NCBI RefSeq assembly: GCF_000350225.1
Contig: NW_005179038.1
Span: 141,241 to 205,240, forward strand
Source: Chondrus crispus
Taxonomy: Eukaryota; Rhodophyta; Florideophyceae; Gigartinales; Gigartinaceae
Direction of reading: 5' to 3'
DNA length: 64,000 nt
A program made the position numbers and the translations under genes. Below the pieces are notes generated by a model. The model saw only the letters and a list, made by a program, of their open reading frames with translations. It made no database searches and was not told where the DNA came from. This document shows, piece after piece, positions 29,882 through 40,124 of this stretch (positions are counted from its first letter, which is position 1; each line of letters starts with the position of its first letter).

Positions 29882-30712
29882 TTAGGATAAGAAAGTTACT
29901 CGTTCTGCTTTCTCAAAGGTTTTGCTGTCAATGAGACCCTTTGTCATTACCGAGTTGAGAGCTCGATACATCTCGAGGTTTCGTTTCGTCAACGCATCTG
30001 CTAAGTTACGCTTGCCTGGAATCCAGTGCATTACGGATATCTCGCCGCTCTCAAAGGAATCCCTCATCCTCGCTACGGTAGGGCGCAGCCGATAGTCAGC
30101 ACCCTCGTGCAATGTTGTTACCGTGGAGTAAAGACCATGGGAATCTATGGTGAGAACGAATGGGAGCGTGACTGGCGAGCCATTGACGTCCTGCATTCTT
30201 TCGGCCATGAGGGCACCCCGATCTTCCGCTGCGGCTGCAGCTAGGATATCCGCTCCAATTGAGGAGAAAGACACTCTAGCCTGCTTGCAGCTGAGCCAGT
30301 CAAGTACGTGGTACACGACATCTCCACCCCCCGCAGGCAGGAATATACCCGAGATATATCCTGTTTGCCCATACGACGAAGACCCTTGGCTGGCGTCGGA
30401 GAAGGCCAAGTATCGCGGCTCAGCGACGATGTAAGGAAAGGAGCGGTATAGGAGCGACGGACGGAGGGCTTGTATCTCCTTGAAGACTTTGTTGGCTTCG
30501 ACTAGATGGGATACTGTAAGCCTGCCGATTCGTTGTTGTAGATGGCTTGCAGCGAATGACGCTTGAGGCATTACACCGTGTCCCAAGAAGTTGAGGGAGC
30601 CAGTGAGTCCAAGGTAACGGGTTATTTCGTCCATTAAACAGGGTGAGTTCCATTCTTTGCGACGTTCACGGGTGAATTGTATTGGAAGTATCTTATCTAG
30701 GTACTCTTGCAT
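29882..30712 (-). pseudogene. Copia RT end plus RNase H, out of frame with pol
   Basis: The 276-codon frame carries the end of the RT domain (Arg-Tyr-Leu-Gly-Leu-Thr-Gly-Ser-Leu-Asn-Phe-Leu-Gly) and a Copia RNase H (first Asp in Phe-Ser-Asp-Ala-Ser-Gln-Gly, later Thr-Ile-Asp-Ser-His, and the terminal Leu-Ala-Asp-Ala-Leu-Thr-Lys-Arg signature). It overlaps the pol frame by 16 nt in the -1 phase. The switch point is a run of four T on the minus strand (plus 30716-30719). Loss of one base there explains the split. A sequencing error in the run cannot be excluded. Confidence 0.85.
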
Positions 30713-33700
30713 GTTAAAATGTACGGAGCAGTCGGCGTCTTGATGTATGTGAGCCTGTTGAAGATAAGGTCAGGGCCGGTGAGGAAGCGTCCAATGGTAA
30801 AACGTTTTGAAATCTGAGAGTGGAACTCATCGATGGCTTGCCGTGAACCTGCAATCAGGAAGTCGTCCACCACCTTCGCAATCACAAGTTGGATACGGGA
30901 GTTGCTTTGGCGTTTGACGAAGAGCGCCGGGAGTCCCGGAATTTGTATGATTCCCTTACCAATCATCCAGGTTTCGACTGTGATTTGCCAAAGCCGACCG
31001 GATTCTACGATACCGTAGGCGGGCTTGATCATTTTCCAAACAACGCTTGGTGATGTTGCCCATCCCTTCGGCGGTCGCACGTAGATATCTCGGCCGAGAA
31101 GACCTCCTTGTAGGTAAGCTCCCTTGACGTCAATTGTCGCTAGGGAGAACCTTATGATGGCTGCCAGAGAAAGGATTATGCGGATGACAGGAAACTGGGC
31201 TGTTGCTGAGTCCTTTCGAACTTTTTCCTTGTCTCGATCTCTGTTCCCGTGTAGCACAAGACGGCACTTAAGCTTGAGCTTATCCTCTGCGCCATCATGC
31301 TTGACTTGAAAGAAGTGGTGCGACGTGATAAGGTTTGCATATGGTGGAAGAGACTTCATGTGGACCTCCTCGAAACTTCCTTCATAGTTTTCCTTTTCAC
31401 GGGCGATCGATTTTTCGACAAGCCAACGCGGCAAGAACTGCAGCTGGAACTCCGATTCTGTGGTGTTGCCCAGTACCTCACGAGCTTGCTGGAGAAGCAC
31501 TTGTTCACTGGAGGTCAATGCGCATGGGAGCGGGGACGGACGGCGCATCTGTACAGAACCTATATCCTTTTTTGGACGAGCCGGGACGATCGATTTTTCG
31601 ATATCTTGGTGATCGGCGGCTGCGCAGCTTGGTTCTTGTAGCGGATTTTTGATCCCATCTTTGCTGTTCTTAGCAACATCCCTATACGGCATGTCCACGA
31701 TCCGCGTACACCCATCCTCCTTGAATAGGTCTTTTGATGAGGGATGACTTGACCAAAGTGCTGATTCACTTTCGAATAGTTTCCATACGTCGCCGGTGTG
31801 CGACAGTGCAGCATCGGGGAGATCATCCTCTTGTGATTGGTCAGTGGCGGGAACCTGTTCTTCCGCGTTCACGTTGGGAAAGGAGCCTTCCCTTGTCTCT
31901 TGACGAATGTCTTCGGTCTGGAGAATCGTTGGAAATTGGTCATCTCCAACGAGTAGCTCTTGTTGTTGATCATCGAAGTTTTGTTCTTCGATGAGAGAGG
32001 ATGAGCGTGAGAATAGAAAGTGAATGCTGTCGAGTTCTTTCAACAGGCTTGAGGTCGGAGAAATCCGAACGTCCTCAAGGACAGCTCTCACTGGCATTCC
32101 TTTGTGTTCCTCATTCGTGGATATCGTTATCATGTGTGGGTCTACAGAGCGAACGTATCCTTTTTGCCACTTGCCAAACTTCGGTCCGCGCTTGAAGAAA
32201 TACACCCTTTGCCCCTTAGTGAGGGAGTCTGGGAGGAGTACGTGGGGAGACCGACCATTGTTGAGAAGTCGCAGTGCTCTGCGAGCAACTTGTTCTTCAT
32301 GCGCAATGACGAGTTCCTTGGAGACTTTGCTCTGTGGCAAACCAGCAACCGACGGAGTATATCCACGTGCCATTTCGAAACTGCTCAACCTCTTTGCGCC
32401 GTACAGCACGTTACTGAGATATGTTGCGCGAGAGAAAACGTCGGCATGGGTGTATTGTATACCTCGAGACGCCTTTAAGAATTCAGCATCGTTGAGTATG
32501 CGCTGTGAGATTATGCGCACAACGGCATTCTTGCTTTCGACAACACCGAGTTTGTTGTGCCTCAGAGCTGGGCGGTCTTTAAACTCAATGTGATAGTAAT
32601 TCAGAAATTCCCGAAAAGCTTTGCTGTTGAATTCCTGATCTCCTGACATTCGAGATGGCGGTCCGTGCACTTGACACAAGTGGCTGTCGATGGCTCTCGT
32701 AGCTGCTTCCATTTCTCTTGAATCCATGATGATTGTTACTGAAAAAGCCGTGTGTACATCTGCAAGGTGCAGAATTGGGACATTGTCCATCTCTGCGATG
32801 TACATGTAGTCGATTTGTACATGGGCATTGAAAGTGGACAGTATCTTGCCGAAAGAAACCTTGCGGGAGGCCAAAGGCCTTCCAGTAGACTTACAAGATG
32901 TGCAGTTATGAACGACTTGTTTCAGTGCTTGCCGAAGGACAGGGTTCATTATCCCTCCTCTCCTGCAAAGCTCAATCATATCAGTCGAAGGCAGATGGGA
33001 ATATCCATGAAGCTTGGTGGCAAATCGCTTCGCCGCCTTCCCATGTGCGTAGTAGCCTTTCGTCAAAGCTCTGTGGTTTTCAGGTGCGGCGCTGAGCGCC
33101 TGGTAGCTTACGAAGTAGGACTTGAACGAATTTGACTTGGCAGGGACCACGAAGAGATACGTTCTCACCCGATCCTTGTCCGTTTGAGAAACAGGCTCGT
33201 TGTATGTTTGGAATGTGAGGGCTTCCTTAGAGAGTTCACATACGCCTGGTGGAATCTCAAGTATGTTTCTCGGGCCGAGGAGGTTGGACTTATGAATAAT
33301 TTCATTTCCTAGAAGAAGTACGCCTTTTCCAGGCGTAACGTAAAATGGGATCGTGACATGATTACCTTGCATGTCTTCCAACGGAAGGTCCCAGATGGCT
33401 ACTGCAAGTTCAGCTTCGCTACAGTGCATTCCATAGCCGTGATAGAACGGCTCACAGTCGAGTGCACGAAGAATCAGGTCTATTCCAAGTGCTTGGCACA
33501 GTGCGGCAGCTGAGTCGGTACCGCCAACACTGCGAGGACAACCGACATCAAGGACCGGATTGGCGTCCGATTTCCCGACAGCGACGTCCAATGCGGCCCC
33601 ACGTCCGGTAACGAGACTTAGTTGCGTCTCTCTCCCGAACTGGAGCCTTCCTGAGAAAACCTGGCGGGCTTCTTCGAACCCGGTTGCGGACGTCCTGACT

Positions 33701-33744
33701 CTTTTTGTCGAATTCTTTTCGTCAGGTAACTGGGAAAAGGGCAT
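30697..33744 (-). CDS. pol: Copia Pol: protease, integrase, reverse transcriptase (C-terminally cut)
   Basis: The 1,015-codon frame starts at ATG 33744 and is cut by TAG 30699-30697 in late RT. Protease motif: Val-Leu-Asp66-Val-Gly-Cys-Pro-Arg-Ser-Val, with Val where Thr/Ser is usual. GAG-pre-integrase and zinc finger: His246-X3-His250 and Cys281-X2-Cys284. Integrase triad: Asp312 (Ile-Asp-Tyr), Asp369 (Ser-Gly-Asp-Gln) and Glu403 (Val-Val-Glu-Ser-Lys-Asn). RT: Asp872 in Ile-Asp-Val-Lys-Gly-Ala-Tyr-Leu-Gln-Gly and the Val-Asp-Asp box at 959-961. A long acidic linker (about 580-730) separates IN and RT. RNase H is in another frame downstream. A TGA lies 9 nt before the ATG in the same frame, and the gag TGA ends one base before it. 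Confidence 0.9.
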   Translation of the reverse strand: MPFSQLPDEKNSTKRVRTSATGFEEARQVFSGRLQFGRETQLSLVTGRGAALDVAVGKSDANPVLDVGCPRSVGGTDSAAALCQALGIDLILRALDCEPFYHGYGMHCSEAELAVAIWDLPLEDMQGNHVTIPFYVTPGKGVLLLGNEIIHKSNLLGPRNILEIPPGVCELSKEALTFQTYNEPVSQTDKDRVRTYLFVVPAKSNSFKSYFVSYQALSAAPENHRALTKGYYAHGKAAKRFATKLHGYSHLPSTDMIELCRRGGIMNPVLRQALKQVVHNCTSCKSTGRPLASRKVSFGKILSTFNAHVQIDYMYIAEMDNVPILHLADVHTAFSVTIIMDSREMEAATRAIDSHLCQVHGPPSRMSGDQEFNSKAFREFLNYYHIEFKDRPALRHNKLGVVESKNAVVRIISQRILNDAEFLKASRGIQYTHADVFSRATYLSNVLYGAKRLSSFEMARGYTPSVAGLPQSKVSKELVIAHEEQVARRALRLLNNGRSPHVLLPDSLTKGQRVYFFKRGPKFGKWQKGYVRSVDPHMITISTNEEHKGMPVRAVLEDVRISPTSSLLKELDSIHFLFSRSSSLIEEQNFDDQQQELLVGDDQFPTILQTEDIRQETREGSFPNVNAEEQVPATDQSQEDDLPDAALSHTGDVWKLFESESALWSSHPSSKDLFKEDGCTRIVDMPYRDVAKNSKDGIKNPLQEPSCAAADHQDIEKSIVPARPKKDIGSVQMRRPSPLPCALTSSEQVLLQQAREVLGNTTESEFQLQFLPRWLVEKSIAREKENYEGSFEEVHMKSLPPYANLITSHHFFQVKHDGAEDKLKLKCRLVLHGNRDRDKEKVRKDSATAQFPVIRIILSLAAIIRFSLATIDVKGAYLQGGLLGRDIYVRPPKGWATSPSVVWKMIKPAYGIVESGRLWQITVETWMIGKGIIQIPGLPALFVKRQSNSRIQLVIAKVVDDFLIAGSRQAIDEFHSQISKRFTIGRFLTGPDLIFNRLTYIKTPTAPYILTCKST

Positions 33745-33745
33745 T

Positions 33746-34951
33746 TCAGGTCACCTCTGTAGTGATCTTTCTCTCCGCAATCATAACAGACTTGTTCGCT
33801 GGTTGCTTGGGGGAGAGAACTGCCTCTACCGTTGCCCCTTTTTTGTGGCCGTTTCTAGACCGCTTCTGTTTTTGACTCATTTTAAAGATATTCGGAGCGT
33901 CTGCATATGAAGTTGCACCAGCAGTTTGATGTTGGTTTTGGCGGGGTTGAGCAATCCCGCCTTGAACAGAAGAGCTAAGAAGAGTTTTCTGTATGCGACG
34001 ATGGACGATGTCTTCAATCTCCTTGGCAGACAGGGACGCAGCGTTGCTGAGAGAAGAGACACTTAGGTTACGGAGCACAGATACAGCATCGTCAAAGTGA
34101 AGCCTACAGACGTCCTTAGTCGCCATGATGATTTGAGCCATTGAATCCTGCTCAGTATTGGCCACATCGGGGGCAATCAGAGCATCACGTTTTTGAGTCA
34201 CGGATTTTGCAGCCTCTTTGACTTTGTTGTGGGTTTCCGTTATCACGGTTCTCAGAGTTTGAATAGTGCAAGCTGATGAATTTGGAGAAATTTCCACAAT
34301 CTCTTGCACCATATTCCGGAGATCTGAAAGAGCTTCGACAGACACTTGATTTATGTCGGCACTATTTTCATTCCCCTTTCGAGCTTCTGCAAGCCCAATG
34401 AGCTGGAGCTTTGCATTTGTGAGCGTCCCTTCTTCAAGGTTTGCATTGTTGAGAAGGGTAATGGCCAGCACCTCCCCAATCTGGGATGAAGCAGAGGAGT
34501 TGCTGTGCATTAGGTGTTCGGCAGCTAGGCCTCGAAAGCGGGAAACAAAGATCGGAAGTTCTTCTCCCTTCTTTCGGCGACAGGTAGAGACTCTGTTGAA
34601 AGAAGTTATCAGGCGAGTGACCATGGCAATTGGAGGGTTGACGGCGACCAGTTCGACAATGTCTCTGACGGCTGCGATCTGGTCATCTTGCTTGTAGTCA
34701 ATGATTTTCTTTGCCTGAGCCTCATCCACAGTAGATTGTTGAGCGGTTGGTAGACCACGATCATACAGCTGACGCCCGAGGGTGGCGTAAAACGTTTTAT
34801 ACGTCTTGTCATTTCCTCGCTGGGCTGCTGATGCAATGAGATCTACCCAACGAGATACCTTACGGCGCCAGTCTTGCGGATCACCAAACGGAGAAAAGAG
34901 GAGAGGATCGAGATAGAACCTGTCCTTCTCATTTGAGATCCCTGGGCCCAT
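33746..34951 (-). CDS. gag: Copia Gag with zinc knuckle out of frame
   Basis: The frame is 401 codons from ATG 34951 to TGA 33748-33746. The N-terminal part is helical with a capsid-like segment (Trp-Arg-Arg-Lys-Val ... Lys-Thr-Phe-Tyr-Ala-Thr-Leu). The C-terminal tail is basic (Gln-Lys-Gln-Lys-Arg-Ser-Arg-Asn-Gly-His-Lys-Lys). A Cys-X2-Cys-X4-His-...-Cys knuckle is encoded at about 33806-33750 but in the -1 frame relative to this frame. That frame stays open into the start of pol. The switch would have to occur at a run of six A (plus-strand T6 at 33839-33844). So either one base was lost there or ribosomes slip on the run. Gag forms the particle and its knuckle packs RNA. Confidence 0.8.
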   Translation of the reverse strand: MGPGISNEKDRFYLDPLLFSPFGDPQDWRRKVSRWVDLIASAAQRGNDKTYKTFYATLGRQLYDRGLPTAQQSTVDEAQAKKIIDYKQDDQIAAVRDIVELVAVNPPIAMVTRLITSFNRVSTCRRKKGEELPIFVSRFRGLAAEHLMHSNSSASSQIGEVLAITLLNNANLEEGTLTNAKLQLIGLAEARKGNENSADINQVSVEALSDLRNMVQEIVEISPNSSACTIQTLRTVITETHNKVKEAAKSVTQKRDALIAPDVANTEQDSMAQIIMATKDVCRLHFDDAVSVLRNLSVSSLSNAASLSAKEIEDIVHRRIQKTLLSSSVQGGIAQPRQNQHQTAGATSYADAPNIFKMSQKQKRSRNGHKKGATVEAVLSPKQPANKSVMIAERKITTEVT

Positions 34952-35526
34952 AATTGCAGTAGAACGGGTTCAGTGGTGCGTAGGGTGGAGGGACGGACGG
35001 CACGGAAGGGACGAAAGTATCCGTTCTAGCTCGTGCGCAGCAGGGGCAAACGGAAGGATAGGCAAAAGTATAGGGTACCCAGACCCCCGGGGTCTCCGTC
35101 GGTCCCCTCTTCGACTGCCCCCGGAATTGTAGCTTTTATCAGGACACTTGGTCCTCGTCCAAGTGGGTCTCGCGAGCTCCAGCGAGCTCGCCGGCGCCGG
35201 GTGATCAGGCATAAAAAACAGTAATTATTTCGCTCCCTCCTGATAATTCTATCCGGCTGTCGCGACACATCACACACTTTTACTGTACTACAAGTTATGA
35301 GTGGTATGATAAGGAGATTCGTGCATGAATCATGCCGGACTCTGGAACGGACCTCATGTCTCCTCTGGGAGAGCACCATAGCAATTCAGACGATCGCAAT
35401 TTAACGAAGAGACAGGTTTTATACTGCTAAGGAGCAGTTCACTGGTGTCAATCTCTGAAGCATGTAACCTAGCTAGCTGCGCACTTCCTCTCTGTCTTCA
35501 GCATCCACTCAACTGCATACTTACCC
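34952..35526. other. Copia leader or 5' LTR zone and downstream spacer
   Basis: On the minus strand a stretch beginning TGTTTTTTATGCCTGATCA (from 35220) could be a 5' LTR start, but there is no second copy to prove it. A GAGCTCG inverted cluster (35170-35190) is present. No gene. Confidence 0.35.
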
Positions 35527-36214
35527 TTAAGTTCTCTCACAAGCGGGATAGCCGTCGTCATTAAACCATTCCGCCAAGCACGGTCCACAGTAGTTATCTG
35601 TACACTCTGTAGCCTCCGGGCAAGGCGCGGTCTCTGGCGGGGAGCAAGGCTGTCTGAAGCAATTGACGGGCGGATCACCGCTGGCGCAGACACAGACGCC
35701 TTCGCAGCACTTTTCGCGCGTCGCCAGGAAAGACTTTTGGTCGGCAGTGAGGTCCGAATATTTCTTGTGGAACTGCGTAGCATTGGGGGAAAGGGGATAG
35801 TGAGAAGGAAGGAACATTAGTCTCTGGCGGGCGAACTCCACATCTGGAAACAAAGAAGTAGGTGTAGTTATGTGTGATACGTACGTCGCAGAGAAAGAGG
35901 CTCGGGTTGGGGCCCGCACGAATCGGCAGCACGTAGGACCTGAAAAGTTGCAAGTTGGTGCCGCAGGCAGCGGATGATGCAGGCGTGTCAACGGTGATGG
36001 TCTTTGGTTTCGGGTCGCACCCTTTGAAGTTGTGGGTGACGAAGAGGGTGAAACGGATGCCAATCCCGGCGTTTGATCGAAAGAGAACGGTGGCACGAAC
36101 AAAGTTGACGGTTGCAGGGTCGTAGTACGCGCGCGGGAGGCTGGGTGTGAAGCAGGTGCACGCTAGAGTAAGGGGGGCGAAGAGAGCGAGTAGGAGAGCG
36201 AAGCGAGGAGACAT
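35527..36214 (-). CDS. TIMP-like (NTR domain) secreted protein with Cys-rich C-terminal module, copy B
   Basis: Two exons: 36214-35885 (110 codons) and 35772-35527. The 112-nt intron has GTACGT at its donor, ACTAAT as a branch-like site and CGCAG at its acceptor; the phase and position match the 41655 gene exactly. Product about 191 residues. Signal peptide 1-18, so the mature chain starts Cys19-Thr-Cys21, the Cys-X-Cys start by which TIMPs grip the zinc of metalloproteases. TIMP/NTR landmarks follow: Val-Arg-Ala-Thr-Val, Phe-Lys-Gly-Cys66, Ala-Cys84-Gly, an Ile-Arg-Ala-Gly turn and Leu-Cys109-Asp. Exon 2 encodes an 11-cysteine module (Cys-Cys, Cys-Val-Cys, Pro-Val-Asn-Cys, Gln-Pro-Cys, Ala-Pro-Cys, Tyr-Cys-Gly-Pro-Cys, Trp-Phe, Ala-Cys). 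Likely extracellular; protease inhibition is inferred, not shown. An alternative splice retaining DVEFAR-type sequence is possible. Confidence 0.85.
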
Positions 36215-36300
36215 TGGGAGAAAAGTGTGAGGTGCGAGGGTGCGAGCGAGGAGAGGGTGGGTGGGCGGCGGTGGAGAAGCATTTGAAGCTGGGGCTGGGG

Positions 36301-36308
36301 TTTATGTA
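36301..36308 (-). promoter_or_regulatory. TATA-like box of TIMP-like copy B
   Basis: TACATAAA on the minus strand lies about 90 bp upstream of ATG 36214. Confidence 0.45.
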
Positions 36309-38549
36309 GGCGGGAGTGGAGGGATCCGTGGGCGAAAAGGGGATGTACAAGCGGTGGTTGTCATGTGCAAGAGGCGTGGGCTTGTTTAGTAAATTTGTAT
36401 GAAGGGATGGCTGGATTGCTTTTGTGACTTGTGTGTTGTAGATGGGGCTGTAGCTACGACGTTCATTTTCGAACATCCCACCGAATGAGGGGGAGAGAGA
36501 TGACGGCACTGAAGATCGTAGCTATGCAGGAGGAGGGGACTATGCTGATCTCCCCTCTATCAACCGGGTGGGTATTTGGATGACATGCGGCCTTAAACGT
36601 GGTCATTTGACCTTTCATGGGGCGGAAAATGGCCACTTGCAACTTGCTCTTTGAAGATTTTATTTGCCTGATCCAAGTAGAAACTGCCTTTCCCGGCCTG
36701 GTCAGCAGAGAATGTCAAGTCAAGTGAGGCGAATAATCGCTTGGGAGCATGGTTGAATCCCTGCTGCTTTGTATCTTTGCAAACACTTGAGAACAGTTTT
36801 TTAAAGTCTATGTGCTTTTGCTGCGATTACAGCACATTCGCTTCAAGACCCATTGATATAAACCAACTTGCGTTTGTTAGGACGGCCTGTACCAAGGGTA
36901 CTGTACGTCAACATGCTGTACCCTTGGGAATTTGCTTTGCGCGTCCTTTTCCCTGGACACACACATATCTTCCGGGCTCAAAGACGTTTTGAAAGGGACG
37001 CATCCCGACCTCTAGGTAGCCAGCTGGCTCCGAACAGAAAACGGACCAGATGCATTTGGCAAAAGGTCTGAAACGTGCCCAATACCGTAGAAACTCGCAT
37101 GGCCCCCGTTGGCGGGTTGTTACACGTGAGCTGCACATAGACTCGAAGTCTTGTGACAGACATGAGCAAAGATAACAAGGTCGGATCAAAAAGCTGCAAG
37201 TGAACACGTGCTTGTTCATCTGGGACGCATCCCTGCTGTCGAATCCGAGTTCTGTAAGCCAAAGCCACAGTAATAACGGCGGCAGTGAGATACGTGAGAT
37301 ACGTGAGCTCCGAGGTTCAGAGAGCGCAGTGAGTGCGCCTGCACACATGCGCACCTGCAGTGAATGCGCGGTATCTGGCAACTGAGGCTACAAATAGGGA
37401 CACTGAGGTCCCATTCTAATAAAGAAAGGCAGCGACGCCATCGTTACTCAAACCTGCGGCTCCAAAAACGCAGAAAAAACAGTTGTGATGGGGAGAAATG
37501 TGGCAGCGCAGATCTGGATGCCAGATTTTCTAGAAATATCAACGTGTCACTCCAATTCAAACTGCAGGAAGGACAGCCTGTGCTTCACACGCCCAAGCGC
37601 ACGTGGTCATGTGCGAGTCAACAGTGCCCGTGCTCGTTGCGGTTGTCAAATTATCGAGATGACGAGATGATGCGGTGGAGACGTTGCGTGTACAGAGGGG
37701 CAGGTGCGCCGGTGGGGAGTTGTTCGAGAAGTGTACAGTGTGTGTTCGGGTGACGTTTTTCTGCCATTGCTCGAGACACTGGATTACATAAAGTCGCATC
37801 GCACATGAAGCTGTGGTGTCTCTACTTCCACGATCATTGACGCTTGCCAAAGCGTTGGGGGCGACAGGGGCTCTCTTGTCCCCTGCCGACTGTGTGCGTG
37901 TCTCCGCGGTCTTTTGCCCTCTGCACAGGGACAGAGCATTTCGACAACAGCACGGAGGAAACAGACATTTTTTTATTTCTTATTGAGGCGGTCCTCGAGC
38001 GTGCACTCCGCCGTACGCTTGGGGAGGCCGGCGGCATAGGTTCCCCCTTCCCCCTATCTCGACGTCCTCAACCTGCCGCACCCCCGCCATAGTACGTGTG
38101 CTGTACCCGGATCGCAGCGGGCACAGAATCTGCGACGCCTGCGCGTCGCGGCAGCAGCGGCTGCAAAAGCCATTTCAGGGGTGGCTGCATCCAGCCAGCA
38201 GTGAGAGCGGATGCGACAAGCGGTGCCGTTCGAACAGGTCGGCGTGTCGTGGGAGGCATAGTGCACACGTGGCACACGTATGGGCGCGGGATCAGGTGAG
38301 GGTGGCCTCCGGTTAGAAAGGTGGACGCCCATTTGGCATCGGTAGACAGAGGGAATGTGTTATTGCGCGTACGTGTACACGTATACACCTGCACCCGTTG
38401 GGACGGCGGAGGGTACTGCCCGTTAAGGGCGGGATGGATCTCGCATCACGCAGCGCGAATGAAAGAATATAGGCGAGGTTTTTGTGCGATAGTTTGGTGT
38501 GATACGTCGGCGACATGCCGCGGATACCAGCTCTAACACATAAAACCCC
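36309..38549. other. gene-free region
   Basis: No supported gene. A 10-bp inverted pair containing CCAAGGGTAC lies at 36892-36927. A frame at 37485-37670 encodes a few spaced cysteines but has no promoter or signal peptide. Confidence 0.45.
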
Positions 38550-39150
38550 CTACGGCAGAGCCCTGCAGCATTGCCTGAACCCCTGCGAGCAATACCTGAT
38601 AGTGAGCCCAACAAAAGCGCCAGTAAACAACCGAAAGTTATCAACCGACGCGCACGTTCTCCCAAGCCCCCTGCGCGCCTTCCTATCAAGCTTGCCAAAG
38701 TCCCTATCGCACGTCTCGCGATTCCCTTCAATCCTGCCCGTCTGCACGAGGAAGCACACGCACCTCAGCACATCATACCTGCGGTTGAACGGGCACAGCT
38801 TCCGCCGGACGTTAGGGCATCGCCGAAAGAGGGCGTCGCGGCGGGCGGCGAGCGCGTCCGCGTCGAGCGCGGCGCCGCNNNNNNNNNNNNNNNNNNNNNN
38901 NNNNNNNNNNNNNNNNNNNNNNNNNNNNNNNNNNNNNNNNNNNNNNNNNNNNNNNNNNNNNNNNNNNNNNNNNNNNNNNNTGGACGGCCATGGGCAGTTT
39001 GGGTAGCACATAAATGTCGCGGGAACCGTATGACTGAAAATAACCCGTAGGCCAGGCGAAGGGGATGGGGGCGGCGGTGGCGAGAAAGGCAGGACGAGAA
39101 ATGCAGTTGGAGTCGTAGGGGGGGTTCGTGAAGGGGGCTCGCGGAGAGGG
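38550..39150 (-). CDS. partial unknown gene spanning the assembly gap
   Basis: Left of the gap on the minus strand, a frame ending at 38550 encodes about 108 residues of normal, charged composition with regular cysteines (Arg-Arg-Cys-Pro-Asn-Val-Arg-Arg-Lys-Leu-Cys-Pro, then Cys-Val-Cys, then Arg-Glu-Thr-Cys-Asp-Arg-Asp-Phe-Gly-Lys). Right of the gap, a frame reads Tyr-Phe-Gln-Ser-Tyr-Gly-Ser-Arg-Asp-Ile-Tyr-Val-Leu-Pro-Lys-Leu-Pro into the Ns. Both look like coding DNA unlike the GC-rich noise around them, but the link across the gap and the true start are unknown. A GTATGATG...CGTGCAG stretch could be a 37-nt intron, though the unspliced frame reads better. No family recognised. Confidence 0.4.
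38879..38980. other. assembly gap (102 N)
   Basis: A run of undetermined bases. The flanks are very GC-rich, a common cause of missing sequence. Confidence 1.
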
Positions 39151-39727
39151 GCGGCGAGGCTTAAAAGGGTTTTGGGACGCGGTAAGCGCGCAAGGGCGGT
39201 AGCGGGCGCTACCCTTGGTAGCGGCGTAACGAGGCGCGGTAGGGCGCGGGTTTGGCGGGTTACGCGCGCTTGTAAGGCGCGGTACGGAGGCGCGGGCGGT
39301 GCGCGGGATAGGGCGCGCGGGATAGGGCGCGCGCGTGGGTCGCGGCGCGGCGCGGAGCGTGCGTGAGAGAGAGTCATGGAGAGCGATGGGGCACGGAACA
39401 CGGAACACGGAACACGCGCCGACAAGCGAGGCGCGTGCCCTATTGCCTGCGTGTTATCGTGGGTGCGTGACTTACCTGCTTCCGCACGGAGGCGCGGAGA
39501 CAGCGGCTGCGGGCGGCAGCGCCGGCGGATGTACGTGGCGGGGCGAGCGCCAGTGCGCGGGGCCCAATCGCGGAGTGGCACGCGGGACACGGGGCAGCTC
39601 GCGGGGGCTCCCGCTCAGTACGTGGCGCGGGCGCCGGCTGGGTCCCCCCCCCACCCACACACAACACACACACAACCTCCAAACGCGCGCGGCGAATGCA
39701 ATTCAGCGCAGGGGCGCCTTACAGTGT

Positions 39728-39788
39728 AAAAGCGGGAAAGTGATGCGGTGTGTAAGTCTTACACACCGCATCACTTTCCCCGCTTTTT
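39728..39788. repeat. long hairpin, about 29-bp arms
   Basis: Arms 39728-39756 and 39758-39788 are reverse complements except for one bulged C and one extra end base, with a 1-nt loop. Confidence 0.9.
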
Positions 39789-40105
39789 GACGCACCCGCT
39801 ACGACCGCCTCTCCCGCCCGCCAAACGCCGCGCGAGTGCCGCGCGAGTGCCGCGCGAGGGCGCGACCTCCTCGCGTCATCTCGCGCATGCTGCTCAGCCG
39901 GTAACTTGACTTGTGGTTTGCACAGGCCAAAACTGTCTCTAGGCATGGGACGCCGTCTAATCTAGATTCACCACCTATCTTACCCTTCGAAGGGTACTTG
40001 CCTTTTTAAACTCGCCTTTTTGCTTTCCAACTTGTTTTACGTTCGCTTTTAACGACGTTAAAACGTCGTTTAAAAATCCTTCTTTTCCACGCATACAGTA
40101 TCTAA

Positions 40106-40124
40106 CCCCCCCCCCCCCCCCCCC
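40106..40124. repeat. poly-C run (19 nt)
   Basis: A homopolymer of 19 C, unusual in length for this window. Confidence 0.95.

Larger units (their letters stand above)
29882..34951 (-). mobile_element. Ty1/Copia retrotransposon coding region, frame-broken
   Basis: On the minus strand the order is Gag, PR, IN, RT, RNase H, which defines Copia. Three reading frames with breaks at homopolymer runs make up the coding part. I could not find matching LTRs: the right flank (34952 to about 35220) does not match the left flank (28100-28660), so one or both LTRs are absent or diverged. Confidence 0.85.

Noticed and set aside
16230-35210. Possible LTR pair based on shared GGGTGATCAGG at 16238 and 35199
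   Set aside because: Only 11 bp match and the flanks differ; such matches are expected by chance in a window this size.
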